A DNA stretch of 64,000 nucleotides from Sphingobium abikonense NBRC 16140 (GCF_001598335.1 NZ_BCYT01000013.1:1-64000), one strand, 5' to 3'. Numbered from the stretch's first letter, positions 43,178 through 52,724 are shown. Numbers and translations are program-made. Notes: a model not told the origin generated them from the letters alone.

Positions 43178-43319
43178 AGGGTTGGAGCGCATCTCCGGTT
43201 CGGATGACGCTCACGGGGCAGAAGCCCTGATCGAAGATCCGCGATGCGATGCGCTCCGCATTTTCGCGGCTGCACAGGGCGCGGCGCTTGGGCGAGATGG
43301 GTTCATCCTTGGCGAACAT
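43119..43319 (-). CDS. Small hypothetical protein
   Basis: This 66-residue protein (MFAKDEPISPKRRALCSREN, AERIASRIFDQGFCPVSVIR) looks coding by composition and has GAGGG before its start. Its 3' end overlaps the convergent sigma-like gene by about 60 bases. Family unknown. Confidence 0.5.
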   Translation of the reverse strand: MFAKDEPISPKRRALCSRENAERIASRIFDQGFCPVSVIRTGDALQPFRVSTAPSQDDHVELQMVS

Positions 43320-43360
43320 GACATTCCCTCATCGGTGCAACAGGATAGACGGCCTCCCCT

Positions 43361-43972
43361 TCATCCGAAGACCGTCTTATGGACCCGGGTCGTCGGCACG
43401 ATGAGCCAGTGCCGATCCATGAAGTGGTTGATATGGCAAAGGCTGCCACCTTGGGCGTCGCGGAAGCGCATGGTGCGGCCACGCTTTTCGACGATGAATT
43501 GATCGCGTGTCTCTCCGTCGGTGAACCGCAATGGGGATGCCAAGCGCACCCGGTCGCCGCTGCGGAGGGCACGGGAGCGAAGACGCAATCGGGCAAGGCA
43601 ACGCCGGCGCCAATCGAGCGCATATTCGCTGTCAGTCGTCGTCAGCAGGCCCAGAATATCGGCGGGGCATTCTGCTTCGTGCGGCCCTGCGGATTCGCTC
43701 ATATCCTTATATCCGAAATTCTCACCGCTTGGGCTGCGGGGACTCCATTTAACGAGACAGACGACAGCGAAGACCTCACCCGGAATACCGTTGGTGATGG
43801 ACTGCACCGCTGCATAATAGACGCGGTTCCCTGGACAGGAAGAAGCCAGAACCCGAAGACCCTGCGTCGTGCCATCTTCCAATTCACGTTCATAGGTGAG
43901 TTGAGCATCCAGATAGGCGCTCGCGGTCTTGTAACCGCCCATCGAGCTGAACGGCATGGTGAGCCATCCCAT
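43361..43972 (-). CDS. DUF6927-like protein
   Basis: This 203-residue protein starts MGWLTMPFSSMGGYKTASAY and has LRVLASSCPGNRVYYAAVQS, SGENFGYKDMSESAGPHEAE and TTDSEYALDWRRRCLARLRL. This matches the DUF6927 pattern of proteobacterial plasmid and island proteins as I recall it. Role unknown, often encoded near ArdC. The gene appears intact. Confidence 0.65.
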   Translation of the reverse strand: MGWLTMPFSSMGGYKTASAYLDAQLTYERELEDGTTQGLRVLASSCPGNRVYYAAVQSITNGIPGEVFAVVCLVKWSPRSPSGENFGYKDMSESAGPHEAECPADILGLLTTTDSEYALDWRRRCLARLRLRSRALRSGDRVRLASPLRFTDGETRDQFIVEKRGRTMRFRDAQGGSLCHINHFMDRHWLIVPTTRVHKTVFG

Positions 43973-44002
43973 GGCTTATCTCCTGTGTTGAATGTTAGCC
44001 GG

Positions 44003-44321
44003 TCAGGGCCAGTCATAGGTCGGAAGGTTGGCAATCGGCTCGCAGTCGCGGTCGAACTGATCCAGGTTATCCCGATGCCCTCGGCAAAAGCGAGGCATTC
44101 CTGCAGCCGCTTTGGCATCAGTTCACGGCTGGTCGACTTGACCCAGATGAACCAACCATATTCCGACCAGCGTTCGGCACGAGATGACTTTGCCATAGGC
44201 CTGGATCGGATTTCTGACCGGGAGGATGGACGACTTCGACATGACGGTCCAAGGCCTCGGCGACAGCTGGCGTAACATGGGCCGTCGAGAGGTGAAGCAT
44301 TTTCGAGATTTCCAGGGCCAT
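44003..44321 (-). pseudogene. DUF5983-like gene with frameshifts
   Basis: It starts MALEISKMLHLSTAHVTPAV followed by AEALDRHVEVVHPPGQ, the DUF5983 entry segment. The match then shifts frame to RAERWSEYGWFIWVKSTSRE and LMPKRLQECLAFAEGIGITW. A third frame gives FDRDCEPIANLPTYDWP and the stop at 44003. Shifts lie near 44220 and 44068. As read, it encodes no full product. Confidence 0.6.
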
Positions 44322-44335
44322 GATGTGTCTCCCGA

Positions 44336-45283
44336 TCAGGCGGCCAGCGCGGCCGGGTGGTCCGCAGCGGCAGGCATAGGTTTATTGACCTCATCTGTGC
44401 TTTCGCTGAATTGTCGCAGATAGGTAAAGGCCTGCTCGGCCTTGGACGCCGCGTGGATGATCGCGGTCGTGTCCGCTTTCAAAACGGAAATCCATTGACC
44501 TACGTAGCTTGCATGACTATCATGCAGTTCATGGGGCAGTCCAAGATCAGCACAAATCAGACCTGAACCTATTTCGGCGACGAGTTCTTCGAAGCAATAA
44601 GCCTTGTCGCCAAATCTCTTGCCGAATACTCTTGCCAGGCGTGACGCGGAACCGGACCAGTGCAGGCTTTCATGCGCGCGAACACTGGCATAATAATCCA
44701 TCGACTTGAATGATCGCGGAGCGGGCAGCTGAATATAATCCCGTGACGGATTATAATAGGCTTCATTGCCGCCATGGCGGACATCAGCGGGTATGGCGTT
44801 GAAGAAGCGATCGATCTCAGCCTGCCGTGCCGATGGGTCGATAGGTGTGTCCGGCAGGACCGGTGGATAGTAGAAGTCGGGCAGGCCATCGACCTGATCG
44901 CAATTATAAACGACATAGTGGCGCAGGAAGCGAAACTTGCGATCACGTTCCTCTCCGGTCGCTGGATCATTCTTCCTTTTGGTAAAGGCCGAATAATAGA
45001 CGGAGAGCGAACCGGACTCACCGGACCGCACATTGCCACCAAGCTCCTCGGCTTGCCGGCGGGTCATCCAGAAGCGCGAGCGATAGCCGCAGGCGTCAGC
45101 AATCGCCCAGAGATAAAGATTATTGATGCCGGTGTACGGCGTGCCGCAATGGCGCAGCGGCCGGCCACCGGCGCCAGTGACAGCCCAGGGCCGTTTCCAG
45201 GGCGCCACACCTTCTTCCAGCTTGCGGATAATGAGCGCGGTGATTTCTGCCGCGACCTCGCGGCTTGTCTTCTTGGACGCCAT
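44336..45283 (-). CDS. ardC: ArdC-family antirestriction protein
   Basis: This 315-residue protein has the N-terminal ssDNA-binding domain (EVAAEITALIIRKLEEGVAP, PWKRPWAVTGAGGRPLRHCG, WMTRRQAEELGGNVRSGESG). The C-terminal zincin-like domain has VRAHESLHWSGSASRL, an HExxH site, and YCFEELVAEIGSGLICADLG. ArdC coats and protects entering single-stranded DNA and can inhibit restriction. It is intact. Confidence 0.92.
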   Translation of the reverse strand: MASKKTSREVAAEITALIIRKLEEGVAPWKRPWAVTGAGGRPLRHCGTPYTGINNLYLWAIADACGYRSRFWMTRRQAEELGGNVRSGESGSLSVYYSAFTKRKNDPATGEERDRKFRFLRHYVVYNCDQVDGLPDFYYPPVLPDTPIDPSARQAEIDRFFNAIPADVRHGGNEAYYNPSRDYIQLPAPRSFKSMDYYASVRAHESLHWSGSASRLARVFGKRFGDKAYCFEELVAEIGSGLICADLGLPHELHDSHASYVGQWISVLKADTTAIIHAASKAEQAFTYLRQFSESTDEVNKPMPAAADHPAALAA

Positions 45284-45366
45284 GGCCGTTCCCCTAAGGT
45301 GCGAGGCGTGGACCCGCCGACGGGTCGATCGTGCCGGCGGGTCGTCGGGAGAGAAGGGGCGATCGA

Positions 45367-47451
45367 TCAGGCCGCTTCAGCCGCGTCATCCACCGCTTCT
45401 TCTTCGGCGGTCTCATCGACCGCATCGTCTTGTCCGGTTTCGTCGTTCCGTTCGCCGGCCTCGGGGTCCTGAGCCTCGACCGATTCCGCTGGCTCGACGC
45501 TGTCGGCAGCGGTGTCGCGGAAGCGCATGATGTCCGGAACCCAGGCGAGAGCCGCTTCCTTCACCTCCGGTTCGACGATCGACTCGCCGGCGAACAGTTT
45601 ATGGCAGCTCGCGGAGATCTCCGGCTTCTTGAGCGTCGCATGCCGCGCCATGACGGCCGGTCCCCCAACCTCATTGAGCAGCGCCAGCGTCGAGGCCTTG
45701 GGAATGCGATCGAAATAATTTTCCGACGTCGGCCGCCACCAATGGGCGGAGTCGATTTCGAGTATGGTACCGAGCCGATCGTGGAGAGGCACCTGCTCGT
45801 TGCGATATCCGGCCTTGGCCTCCAGCGACATCGCCACCGCGAAAGCAAGCCATGCCGCCTTGCTATCATCATCCAGGGCGCGGAATGCCTCGAAGCGATC
45901 GATGACCGACTTGTGATCCTTCCATGCGACATTGAGGCCATCATGGGCCTCGGCAAGATAATCGCGGGCATGGGAAGCAGGCACCGCACCCGAAACAGGA
46001 TCCTGCGGCTTGCCGGCCCGGATAGTGGAGCCGACCGGGTCCGAGCCGTAACCGCGCTCGTCGACCATGCAGAAGATTGCATAGTCGAGCGCAAGCGCTG
46101 GTTCAGCCAGGAGGGCCGCTGCCAATATGTCGCGGCGCTGCATCGCGAGTTCATCATAGAGACGGGCGCTGAGTGGCTTGCCGCCGGGCGCGACATTTTC
46201 CGGCGGAAGGCTGGGCGCTGGGGAGGCACCGCCCCCGCCCGAGAGGCTGGTTCCCTCGCTGCCATTGCCAGTGCCCCTCCCCTCCTCGGCCTCGGTACGG
46301 ATGGGCTGCTCGCTATAATAGCAGCTGTCGAGCTTCATCGCGCCGTCGGGCTGGAGGGTGAGGAAAAGGCCGACCAACGGCTTATAAGCGTCGGGCAGGA
46401 TGGGAGCGCGATTGTCGATTTCCTGCCATTCGGCAAAGAGCGCGTCATCTTCGCTGTTGAGCGTATCGTAGGCTTCTTCGGCCAAATCCTCATCTTCGAG
46501 CTCGGTTTCGATCTCCTCGCGGCGCACCTCGATCGCCTGAAGACGCTCGGCCTGTTCCAGGGTCAGCTCGGGCTGCGGGAGATGGACGCGGTACAGTCCA
46601 TGCGCCGCGCTATGGGTATAGCTGCTGGCAATCGGGCGGATCCAGGCAAGGCCGCTCTCTTCGCCCAGGCGCGCGGCTTCCGCTTCCATGATCTCGCCGG
46701 CGAGACGGTGGGCGATTTCCGGGTCGATCCAGCGATCGCCATTTTCGCTGAAGAGATCGCGGTCGATCCGTCCGCCTTCCGCCTCGTAGCGCTCGTGCCC
46801 GACGAGAATGGCGATCGCGTCGCTGGCGTTCATCGTCTCGTTGCTGATGGCACGGCGGATGGTATCGGCCGAGGTGTAGGAAATATTGTAACTGTCCCAG
46901 ACGAGCAGTTGCTTGTCGCGATTTTCGGTCGAAGCGAAGGCCTTAGCCATATCGAGCGTAATCTCGCCTTCGCTGAGCGCGGTGAAGATTGGTTCGGCAA
47001 GCGAGGCGAGCCGCAGCCGGCCTTCCACGAAGCGCCGGGTGACACCGAAGCGTTTCGCGACCCCGTCGATATCGCCGCTCGTGCCGATGAAATGCTGGAA
47101 GGCCCGGCATTCTTCGGCTGGCGTCATCCGCAACTGCTGGAAATTGGCAGCGGTCGAGGTTTCGGTGAGTGTCGCTTCGTCGCCCTGGAGAACCTTCACT
47201 GGCACATCATAGGCGCCCGCATCAATGTCACCCTGTTCGGCGAGCAGCATGAGCGCGCGCAGCCGGCGGCCGCCGTCGAACACCTCAAAGGTGCCGCGTG
47301 GCTTCTTCGCCGGCGTGACCAGCAGATTCTGGAGAACGCCGCGCGCGTCAATATCGGCGGCCAATTGCGGGATCTGAAGCTGATCATCGGGCCGCTTGCG
47401 GACGTTGATGGGGGAAAGGCGGAGCTTGGAGAGCTTGATGGAATCGATCAC
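45367..47451 (-). CDS. Long ParB-like partition/nuclease-domain protein
   Basis: This 694-residue protein has an N-terminal ParB/Srx domain (IKLSKLRLSPINVRKRPDDQ, VFDGGRRLRALMLLAEQGDI) and an HTH segment (AKRFGVTRRFVEGRLRLASL). A long C-terminal region ends in an acidic Glu/Asp-rich tail. It is distinct from the true partition ParB at 57.8 kb. GTG 47451 follows AAGGAGTTA and is preferred to the upstream GTG 47490. Such proteins are common on alphaproteobacterial plasmids and ICEs; function is unproven. Confidence 0.85.
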   Translation of the reverse strand: MIDSIKLSKLRLSPINVRKRPDDQLQIPQLAADIDARGVLQNLLVTPAKKPRGTFEVFDGGRRLRALMLLAEQGDIDAGAYDVPVKVLQGDEATLTETSTAANFQQLRMTPAEECRAFQHFIGTSGDIDGVAKRFGVTRRFVEGRLRLASLAEPIFTALSEGEITLDMAKAFASTENRDKQLLVWDSYNISYTSADTIRRAISNETMNASDAIAILVGHERYEAEGGRIDRDLFSENGDRWIDPEIAHRLAGEIMEAEAARLGEESGLAWIRPIASSYTHSAAHGLYRVHLPQPELTLEQAERLQAIEVRREEIETELEDEDLAEEAYDTLNSEDDALFAEWQEIDNRAPILPDAYKPLVGLFLTLQPDGAMKLDSCYYSEQPIRTEAEEGRGTGNGSEGTSLSGGGGASPAPSLPPENVAPGGKPLSARLYDELAMQRRDILAAALLAEPALALDYAIFCMVDERGYGSDPVGSTIRAGKPQDPVSGAVPASHARDYLAEAHDGLNVAWKDHKSVIDRFEAFRALDDDSKAAWLAFAVAMSLEAKAGYRNEQVPLHDRLGTILEIDSAHWWRPTSENYFDRIPKASTLALLNEVGGPAVMARHATLKKPEISASCHKLFAGESIVEPEVKEAALAWVPDIMRFRDTAADSVEPAESVEAQDPEAGERNDETGQDDAVDETAEEEAVDDAAEAA

Positions 47452-47489
47452 GGGGGTAACTCCTTCTGGCGTCCGGTTCAGCCCGGACA

Positions 47490-47516
47490 CCCTCCCCGCT
47501 CCCCCTTCCCTTTCAT
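47490..47516 (-). repeat. Purine-rich leader before the ParB-like gene
   Basis: On the minus strand AAAGGGAAGGGGGAGCGGGG, 39 bases before GTG 47451. Confidence 0.5.
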
Positions 47517-47520
47517 CGCA

Positions 47521-50500
47521 TCAGGTTGGTTCGAGGATTTTCCCCAGGATCAACTCCGCTTCGGCCACCGGCAAAAAGACCCGAGTCCGAAACTGGATGA
47601 TTTCAGTGAAGGCGCCCAACGATTTAAGCCAAGGCAACTGGGCCGCCGGCGCCCCGACCAGTTCGATACGCGGCTTGCCGTTCACGATCGCCCGCTTGAC
47701 GGTGATCGCGAAGGGACGGACAAGGTCGACGCTCCGGCCCGACAGAACCGATTTCGCAATCTGGTCCGCCGGGAGATTGTCGGCACGATCCACGCCTAGC
47801 TTGGTGTAGAGGTGGGCGACATGTTCATCATAGACCATGCGGCCCAGCCAAGAGCGGCCATCGGCCGTGGCAATGCGGTTGACGATCAGATGATCGCTCG
47901 GAAGCGCTGACCAGATGGGCAGCAGCAATCCGGTCGCTATCCGGATGGTCTCGCGTTCCAGCGTCTGCGCAGCTTCATCGGCCTCGGCCGCCCAGCGCTC
48001 GGCAAAATCCTCGCGCAAGATGGGTTTCCAGGCGGTTTCAAACATGTCCGCTACGCGCTGATATTCCCGCCGGGTGGGCCGCATCAGCTCGACGCGGGGA
48101 ATGGGCGTACCGTCATTCTCTTCCATCAGGGAGCGTGCCTGCACCTGTAGCGCCACCTTGCCGGACTTGCCGTTGATCAGAAACTCCGACGCATCATCGG
48201 CATCGGCGATCCGAAGGATGCGTTCCAGCGATACGGGCGTTCGGCGTCGGGCAACCTCGATGGTGATAAGATGCGAGGTGGCGCCGCTGAGCGGATCGGT
48301 GCGCAGCACGGTATCATCAAGGATGGTCGCATCATCAACCAACATGGTTTCGACGCCGACATCGAGCCGCCCCGCTTCGCGCGCAGCCGTGACACGGGTT
48401 TCGACCAGCGTCAGGAACTCGTCGAAAATCCGGTTCTGAAGATCGATGGGGAGCGCGAGCAAGCGATTGAGCCAGCGCTGGATCGGCGGCAGGTCCTCCT
48501 TCAATATGCCGTCCTTGTCGGTCAGTTCGAGCCCGGTCAGCTCCTCGAACTCGGTAAAGCTGACGCTCTGAAGTTTGCCGTTCACGAGCAGGTGGAACCA
48601 GCTGGTCAGCGCGGCACAGGCATATTCGCTCTCCAGATTGTCGGCAGGGTCGAACAAGTTTTGGCCGCCGGTCTGGCGCTGGCCGCGCGTGAGCGCACCC
48701 AGGCTATCGAGCCGCCGGGCGATCGTGCTGGTGAAGCGCAACTCGCCCTTGCAGTCGGTCGTGACCGGCCGGAACAGCGGGGAGCTGGCCTGGTGGGTAC
48801 GGTGGGTTCGGCCGAGGCCTTGGATCGCCCGGTCAGCGCGCCACCCCGGTTCGAGCAGGAAATGAACGCGCTGCTCCTGGTTCACCACGTCGAGCGAAGC
48901 ATGATAGGAGCGGCCGGTGCCGCCGGCGTCGGAAAAGACCAGGATGCGCTTGGTTCCAGCCATGAATGCCGCAGCGTCGGCCTGGGACGAGCGGGTGGAT
49001 CGGCTTTCCAGCTTCTGCGCGCCACCGCCGGTCGATACCAGCCTTTTGGTCCGCCCGGTGACCTCGGCGACATGGTCATGGCCGAAATGCTCCAGCAGCC
49101 CATCGAGCGCGGCCGCGATCGGCGGTAGCGCGCAGATATGCTCTATGAGCCCGGCGCGCGCCGCTTCGGCCTGTGGGTTATAGACAGGATTACCATGATC
49201 ATCGGTCATCGGCTCCGATCGGGCGGTGCCAGTATCGTCGGTGAAGACCCGCATTTGGCGCGTTGGAAAGGCGCGTTCGAGATAATCCACCATGAAATCG
49301 ACCGGAGACAAGTCCAAACTAAGCTCCGCCCGCTCATCAGGACTGAGCGCTCCAAGGCGACGATCGAGAATGGACTCTGCCGTGGTCACAAGCTGCAGCA
49401 CCACCGATTGACCCTCGCGCAAATGGTGATCGACCGCAGCGATCACTGTCGGCAATTTCATCGAGAGAAGCACTTGGCCGAAGAAGCGCTGCACCGTGCT
49501 GTGCAGGCGCGACCGCGCCGCGGCATTGGCGCCGCTATTGAGGGTCGTGTTCTCAAGGCCATCGACAACGCCGGTCTGTTCAAGCGCCGCCTCCATATTG
49601 CGATGAATGACCGACCACGCCGAACTATAGATGTCGTAGATCTCGATCTGTGCCGGGGTCAGGCTGTGCTTGAGCACATCATATTCAACGCCGGCGAAGC
49701 TCAGCGCCCGGCAAAGGTAGAGGCCCATGGCCTTCAAATCACGCGCCACCAATTCCATGGCCGCAATGCCGCCCTGACGGATGTCGGTGATGAACCGTTC
49801 CCGATCGGCGAAGGCCGTTTCTGGTCCCCACAGCCCCAGGCGCACCGCATAAGCAAGATTGTTGACCTCGGAGGCGCCGGTGGCCGACGCATAGAGGACG
49901 CGAGCGAGCGGAAGATGGTTCTGGAGCCGGACGCCGCAGATACCCTGTTGCGATCCAGCCTTGGCGCCAAGAGCCCCTTCCCCGCCTGCCACGCCGCCCA
50001 TCTCATGGGCTTCGTCGAAGGCTATCACGCCTTCGAAATCAGCCCCTGCCCACTCAATGATCTGCCGCAAGCGGCTATGATCGGATCGCATCGAGCGGAG
50101 GGTCGGATAGGTGACGAACAACACCCCGTCCTGGAGCGTGATGGGCTCGTCGATCTTCCAGTTGTTGATCGGCTGGATATCGGCTGCGACGCCACCGAGC
50201 GCAGTCCAGTCGCGGCGCGCGTCTTCGAGCAGCGGCTCATTCTTGGTAACCCAGATGTTGCGGCGACGGCCGGCGAGCCAATTGTCGAGGATGCAGGCGG
50301 CGACCTGCCTCCCCTTCCCTGCCCCGGTGCCGTCGCCCAGGAAAAAGCCCTTGCGATAACGGTCGCCATCTTCGGCTATGACAAGGCCAACGCCCTCCTT
50401 GTCAGGCCTGGAGCGTCCCGGCTGGAATTGCGACCAGGCGTGGCCGGCATAGACGACGGTTTCGAGCTGGGATGCGGAGAGCAGCCGTTCCGTGACGGTC

Positions 50501-51738
50501 CGTTCGGGCAAATGCGGGACGTAGCTTGGGATGGGCGCCGGGATCGACCCCATGGCGATCGACTCCACCAGTGCGGTCGGATGTTCGCCGGCGGATGTGA
50601 AAGCTATACGGCTGGGCCGATAGGGAAGATAGATGCCGGTCTGTTCGAGCAGCGGCGCCGGGATATCGAGCGGCGTGTAATCGACCGGCAGGACATCATT
50701 TTTCACCGGCGCATGCCAGGGTCGTGGCGCGGGCTTGGTGCTTTTGACCGCGCGGAACAGGGAGATGCCCGCGCTACGTTTGGGCGCGGGGGCCGTGACG
50801 GTCCGAACCTCCGAGCGCGCAGCAACCGTGCAGCAATCTAGGAAATCCGCAACGGAGGCCCGCTGGATCGTCGATGGAACTGTGCCGCCCGGCACTTTGT
50901 CGATCACGAACAACCTGACGGCGATCGATGTGCCATGCTTGGTGTAGCATTTTTCCAAGCGCAGCGAGGTTCGCACGCTTGTATCGCGCAGGGTGGTTTC
51001 GAACTGGTCGCGCATCCGACCGTTGTTGCTGAACCAGTCGGGCATGATAGTGACGAGTCTTCCACCTGGGCGAAGCATCCTGAGCGCGGCCTGGAGATGA
51101 CGAACGGCGGCATAGTCATCGGCACCGCGTCCAAACGAGCGCGCGAAAGGCGGATTCATGAGAACGAGCGTCGGCCGCTCGATTGATGCGAGGGTGGAAT
51201 TGAGCGTCGCCCCGTCATGGCCGGTGATGCTGGCATGAGGGAATGCGGAGGCGAGCCGCGCGCGGCGGGCTGGATCCAGTTCGTTGAGGTGCAACGATTC
51301 ATGTGGACCGCACTGGGCGATCAGTAGGCCGTTGCCCGCGCTGGGTTCCAGGATGATGTCATCGTGCTGCACATCTGCGAGCACCACAGCCAGCGCAGCG
51401 ATATCGACGGGGGTGGAGAATTGCTGCCAGGCAATCTGTTGCTCGCTGCGCACCGTCTGGGTGGGCAAGCGGTCAACCAAGGTGATGGCGGCTCGCACCT
51501 CGGTCAGCGATGATGGCGGCGTCGGTTGCCGCACCAGATGCAGCGCCAGCGCATGTTCAAGGATCTCGAAGCTGTCGCGCTGGGTCCAGCGGCCGTCGGC
51601 ATCGCTTCCGCCGAAGGCCTGCACCATGGCATCATTGAGGTGGCGACGTGTTATCGGTTCATTGCCGTCAAGATGGCGACAAAGCAAGTCAGCGGCCTCG
51701 CGGTCGGCGCGGGCGGTTGCCTCGAACAGGTCGGTCAT
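47521..51738 (-). CDS. Methyltransferase-like / strawberry-notch helicase fusion
   Basis: This 1405-residue protein has three parts. The N-terminal MTase-like domain has ILEPSAGNGLLIAQCGPHES (SAM motif I) and PTLVLMNPPFARS (NPPF). An SNF2/strawberry-notch helicase follows, with FFLGDGTGAGKGRQVAACIL (Walker A), VIAFDEAHEMGGVAG (DEAH) and ILVFSDAGGTGRSYHASLD. The long C-terminal region (FLLEPGWRADRAIQGLGRTH, then RTHQASSPLF) ends the helicase. ATG 51738 is preferred over 51873 since the extension is not protein-like. It may modify or remodel incoming DNA; activity is unproven. Confidence 0.88.
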   Translation of the reverse strand: MTDLFEATARADREAADLLCRHLDGNEPITRRHLNDAMVQAFGGSDADGRWTQRDSFEILEHALALHLVRQPTPPSSLTEVRAAITLVDRLPTQTVRSEQQIAWQQFSTPVDIAALAVVLADVQHDDIILEPSAGNGLLIAQCGPHESLHLNELDPARRARLASAFPHASITGHDGATLNSTLASIERPTLVLMNPPFARSFGRGADDYAAVRHLQAALRMLRPGGRLVTIMPDWFSNNGRMRDQFETTLRDTSVRTSLRLEKCYTKHGTSIAVRLFVIDKVPGGTVPSTIQRASVADFLDCCTVAARSEVRTVTAPAPKRSAGISLFRAVKSTKPAPRPWHAPVKNDVLPVDYTPLDIPAPLLEQTGIYLPYRPSRIAFTSAGEHPTALVESIAMGSIPAPIPSYVPHLPERTVTERLLSASQLETVVYAGHAWSQFQPGRSRPDKEGVGLVIAEDGDRYRKGFFLGDGTGAGKGRQVAACILDNWLAGRRRNIWVTKNEPLLEDARRDWTALGGVAADIQPINNWKIDEPITLQDGVLFVTYPTLRSMRSDHSRLRQIIEWAGADFEGVIAFDEAHEMGGVAGGEGALGAKAGSQQGICGVRLQNHLPLARVLYASATGASEVNNLAYAVRLGLWGPETAFADRERFITDIRQGGIAAMELVARDLKAMGLYLCRALSFAGVEYDVLKHSLTPAQIEIYDIYSSAWSVIHRNMEAALEQTGVVDGLENTTLNSGANAAARSRLHSTVQRFFGQVLLSMKLPTVIAAVDHHLREGQSVVLQLVTTAESILDRRLGALSPDERAELSLDLSPVDFMVDYLERAFPTRQMRVFTDDTGTARSEPMTDDHGNPVYNPQAEAARAGLIEHICALPPIAAALDGLLEHFGHDHVAEVTGRTKRLVSTGGGAQKLESRSTRSSQADAAAFMAGTKRILVFSDAGGTGRSYHASLDVVNQEQRVHFLLEPGWRADRAIQGLGRTHRTHQASSPLFRPVTTDCKGELRFTSTIARRLDSLGALTRGQRQTGGQNLFDPADNLESEYACAALTSWFHLLVNGKLQSVSFTEFEELTGLELTDKDGILKEDLPPIQRWLNRLLALPIDLQNRIFDEFLTLVETRVTAAREAGRLDVGVETMLVDDATILDDTVLRTDPLSGATSHLITIEVARRRTPVSLERILRIADADDASEFLINGKSGKVALQVQARSLMEENDGTPIPRVELMRPTRREYQRVADMFETAWKPILREDFAERWAAEADEAAQTLERETIRIATGLLLPIWSALPSDHLIVNRIATADGRSWLGRMVYDEHVAHLYTKLGVDRADNLPADQIAKSVLSGRSVDLVRPFAITVKRAIVNGKPRIELVGAPAAQLPWLKSLGAFTEIIQFRTRVFLPVAEAELILGKILEPT

Positions 51739-51785
51739 GAAGATCTCCGAAGGTTGGCTGCCCTCCTGGCAGCTGCACCTTCTCC

Positions 51786-51812
51786 CGATCCCCCTCCCCT
51801 TTCCTGTCCCGG
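51786..51812 (-). repeat. Purine-rich leader before the helicase gene
   Basis: On the minus strand AAAGGGGAGGGGGATCGGG, 48 bases before ATG 51738. Confidence 0.5.
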
Positions 51813-51818
51813 ACCGTA

Positions 51819-52682
51819 TCAGCCAGGAAGGTTCGCCCCCTGCTCCATGCGGGCGGCGAGAAGCTCGGCCCAATCACCGAAATTCACGGACGGCGGAGCA
51901 TGGTGGATAGCGAGACGCGGCCGAGCATAGCGCTGAGCGGCCACGTTGGCGGCACGGAGGCCCTCAGGATCATTATCGTGGGCGAGCATCAGGATCTCGA
52001 CATGATCAGGGATGATCAGCTGATCAAATCGGCGCGCGCCGAGGGACGCCCAGCAGGGAATGTTGCGCAGCAATGTGAAGGCGCGGGCGTCTTCGAAGCC
52101 TTCGGCAATCCCCAGAATCCGGCGAGGATATCCACCCTGCCACGCACCGTGCCGGGGCGTTCCCAGCATCGCCTTGTGTGTGTAGTCAGCCGTTTCCGGG
52201 TCGAGGAATATTCGCTGAATCGCCGTCAGTTGCCGTCGCTCGCGAACTGCGACCAGCAAAGCGGGTAGGAACTGGGTGTGAGGTTTGGGCAAATAGGGAC
52301 AGCGCGGATGATAGCGGACATCCGGCGGAATCGTGGTGAAGTGACGCCGCGCCAGATGGCGTTCGCCAAGCGTGTTACGAACGTCCACGGCCTCGTTCCA
52401 GACGCGAACGGCGTTGCCGGTGCCAGCCCGGCTTGTCGTTTCAGGTGGCGTTCCGCGCTGGGTGATGCGAACCCGGGTCAATTCTCGAAGAACGTCCTCA
52501 CGGGTGCAGCCGGCAAAGCAGGTGACCAATATACCCCGATCGCCCTGCCGAAGGGATAGACTCGGATCATTGTCGGCATGGGCCGGGCACCGGCACATGG
52601 CAATGGGACCGTGCCACCTGCCACCAAGGGCCTGGACCAGATCGACGAGTTCCTGGGATGGTTTGTGCGCAATGAGGGACAT
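51819..52682 (-). CDS. CHC2 zinc-finger / Toprim primase-like protein
   Basis: This 287-residue protein has an N-terminal CHC2-type zinc finger (IAMCRCPAHADNDPSLSLRQ, ILVTCFAGCTREDVL) and a C-terminal Toprim fold (ILGIAEGFEDARAFTLL, EILMLAHDNDPEGLRAA). Plasmid primases of this type prime the complementary strand after transfer. It lacks the polymerase core of DnaG, so it may be regulatory or need a partner. ATG 52682 fits the AGGAG spacing better than ATG 52688. Confidence 0.85.
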   Translation of the reverse strand: MSLIAHKPSQELVDLVQALGGRWHGPIAMCRCPAHADNDPSLSLRQGDRGILVTCFAGCTREDVLRELTRVRITQRGTPPETTSRAGTGNAVRVWNEAVDVRNTLGERHLARRHFTTIPPDVRYHPRCPYLPKPHTQFLPALLVAVRERRQLTAIQRIFLDPETADYTHKAMLGTPRHGAWQGGYPRRILGIAEGFEDARAFTLLRNIPCWASLGARRFDQLIIPDHVEILMLAHDNDPEGLRAANVAAQRYARPRLAIHHAPPSVNFGDWAELLAARMEQGANLPG

Positions 52683-52702
52683 AAGCATTTCTCCTGCTCA
52701 TG

Positions 52703-52724
52703 CCCCTCCCCCTCTTCTCTCTTC
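52703..52724 (-). repeat. Purine-rich leader before the Toprim gene
   Basis: On the minus strand GAAGAGAGAAGAGGGGGAGG, 21 bases before ATG 52682. The IS3 element is inserted directly at its upstream edge. Confidence 0.5.

Noticed and set aside
45331..47799. 822-codon plus-strand open frame
   Set aside because: It lies opposite the ParB-like gene and the end of the helicase gene and resembles reversed coding sequence.
49138..50841. 567-codon plus-strand open frame
   Set aside because: Antisense shadow of the strawberry-notch helicase, whose Walker and DEAH motifs are intact.
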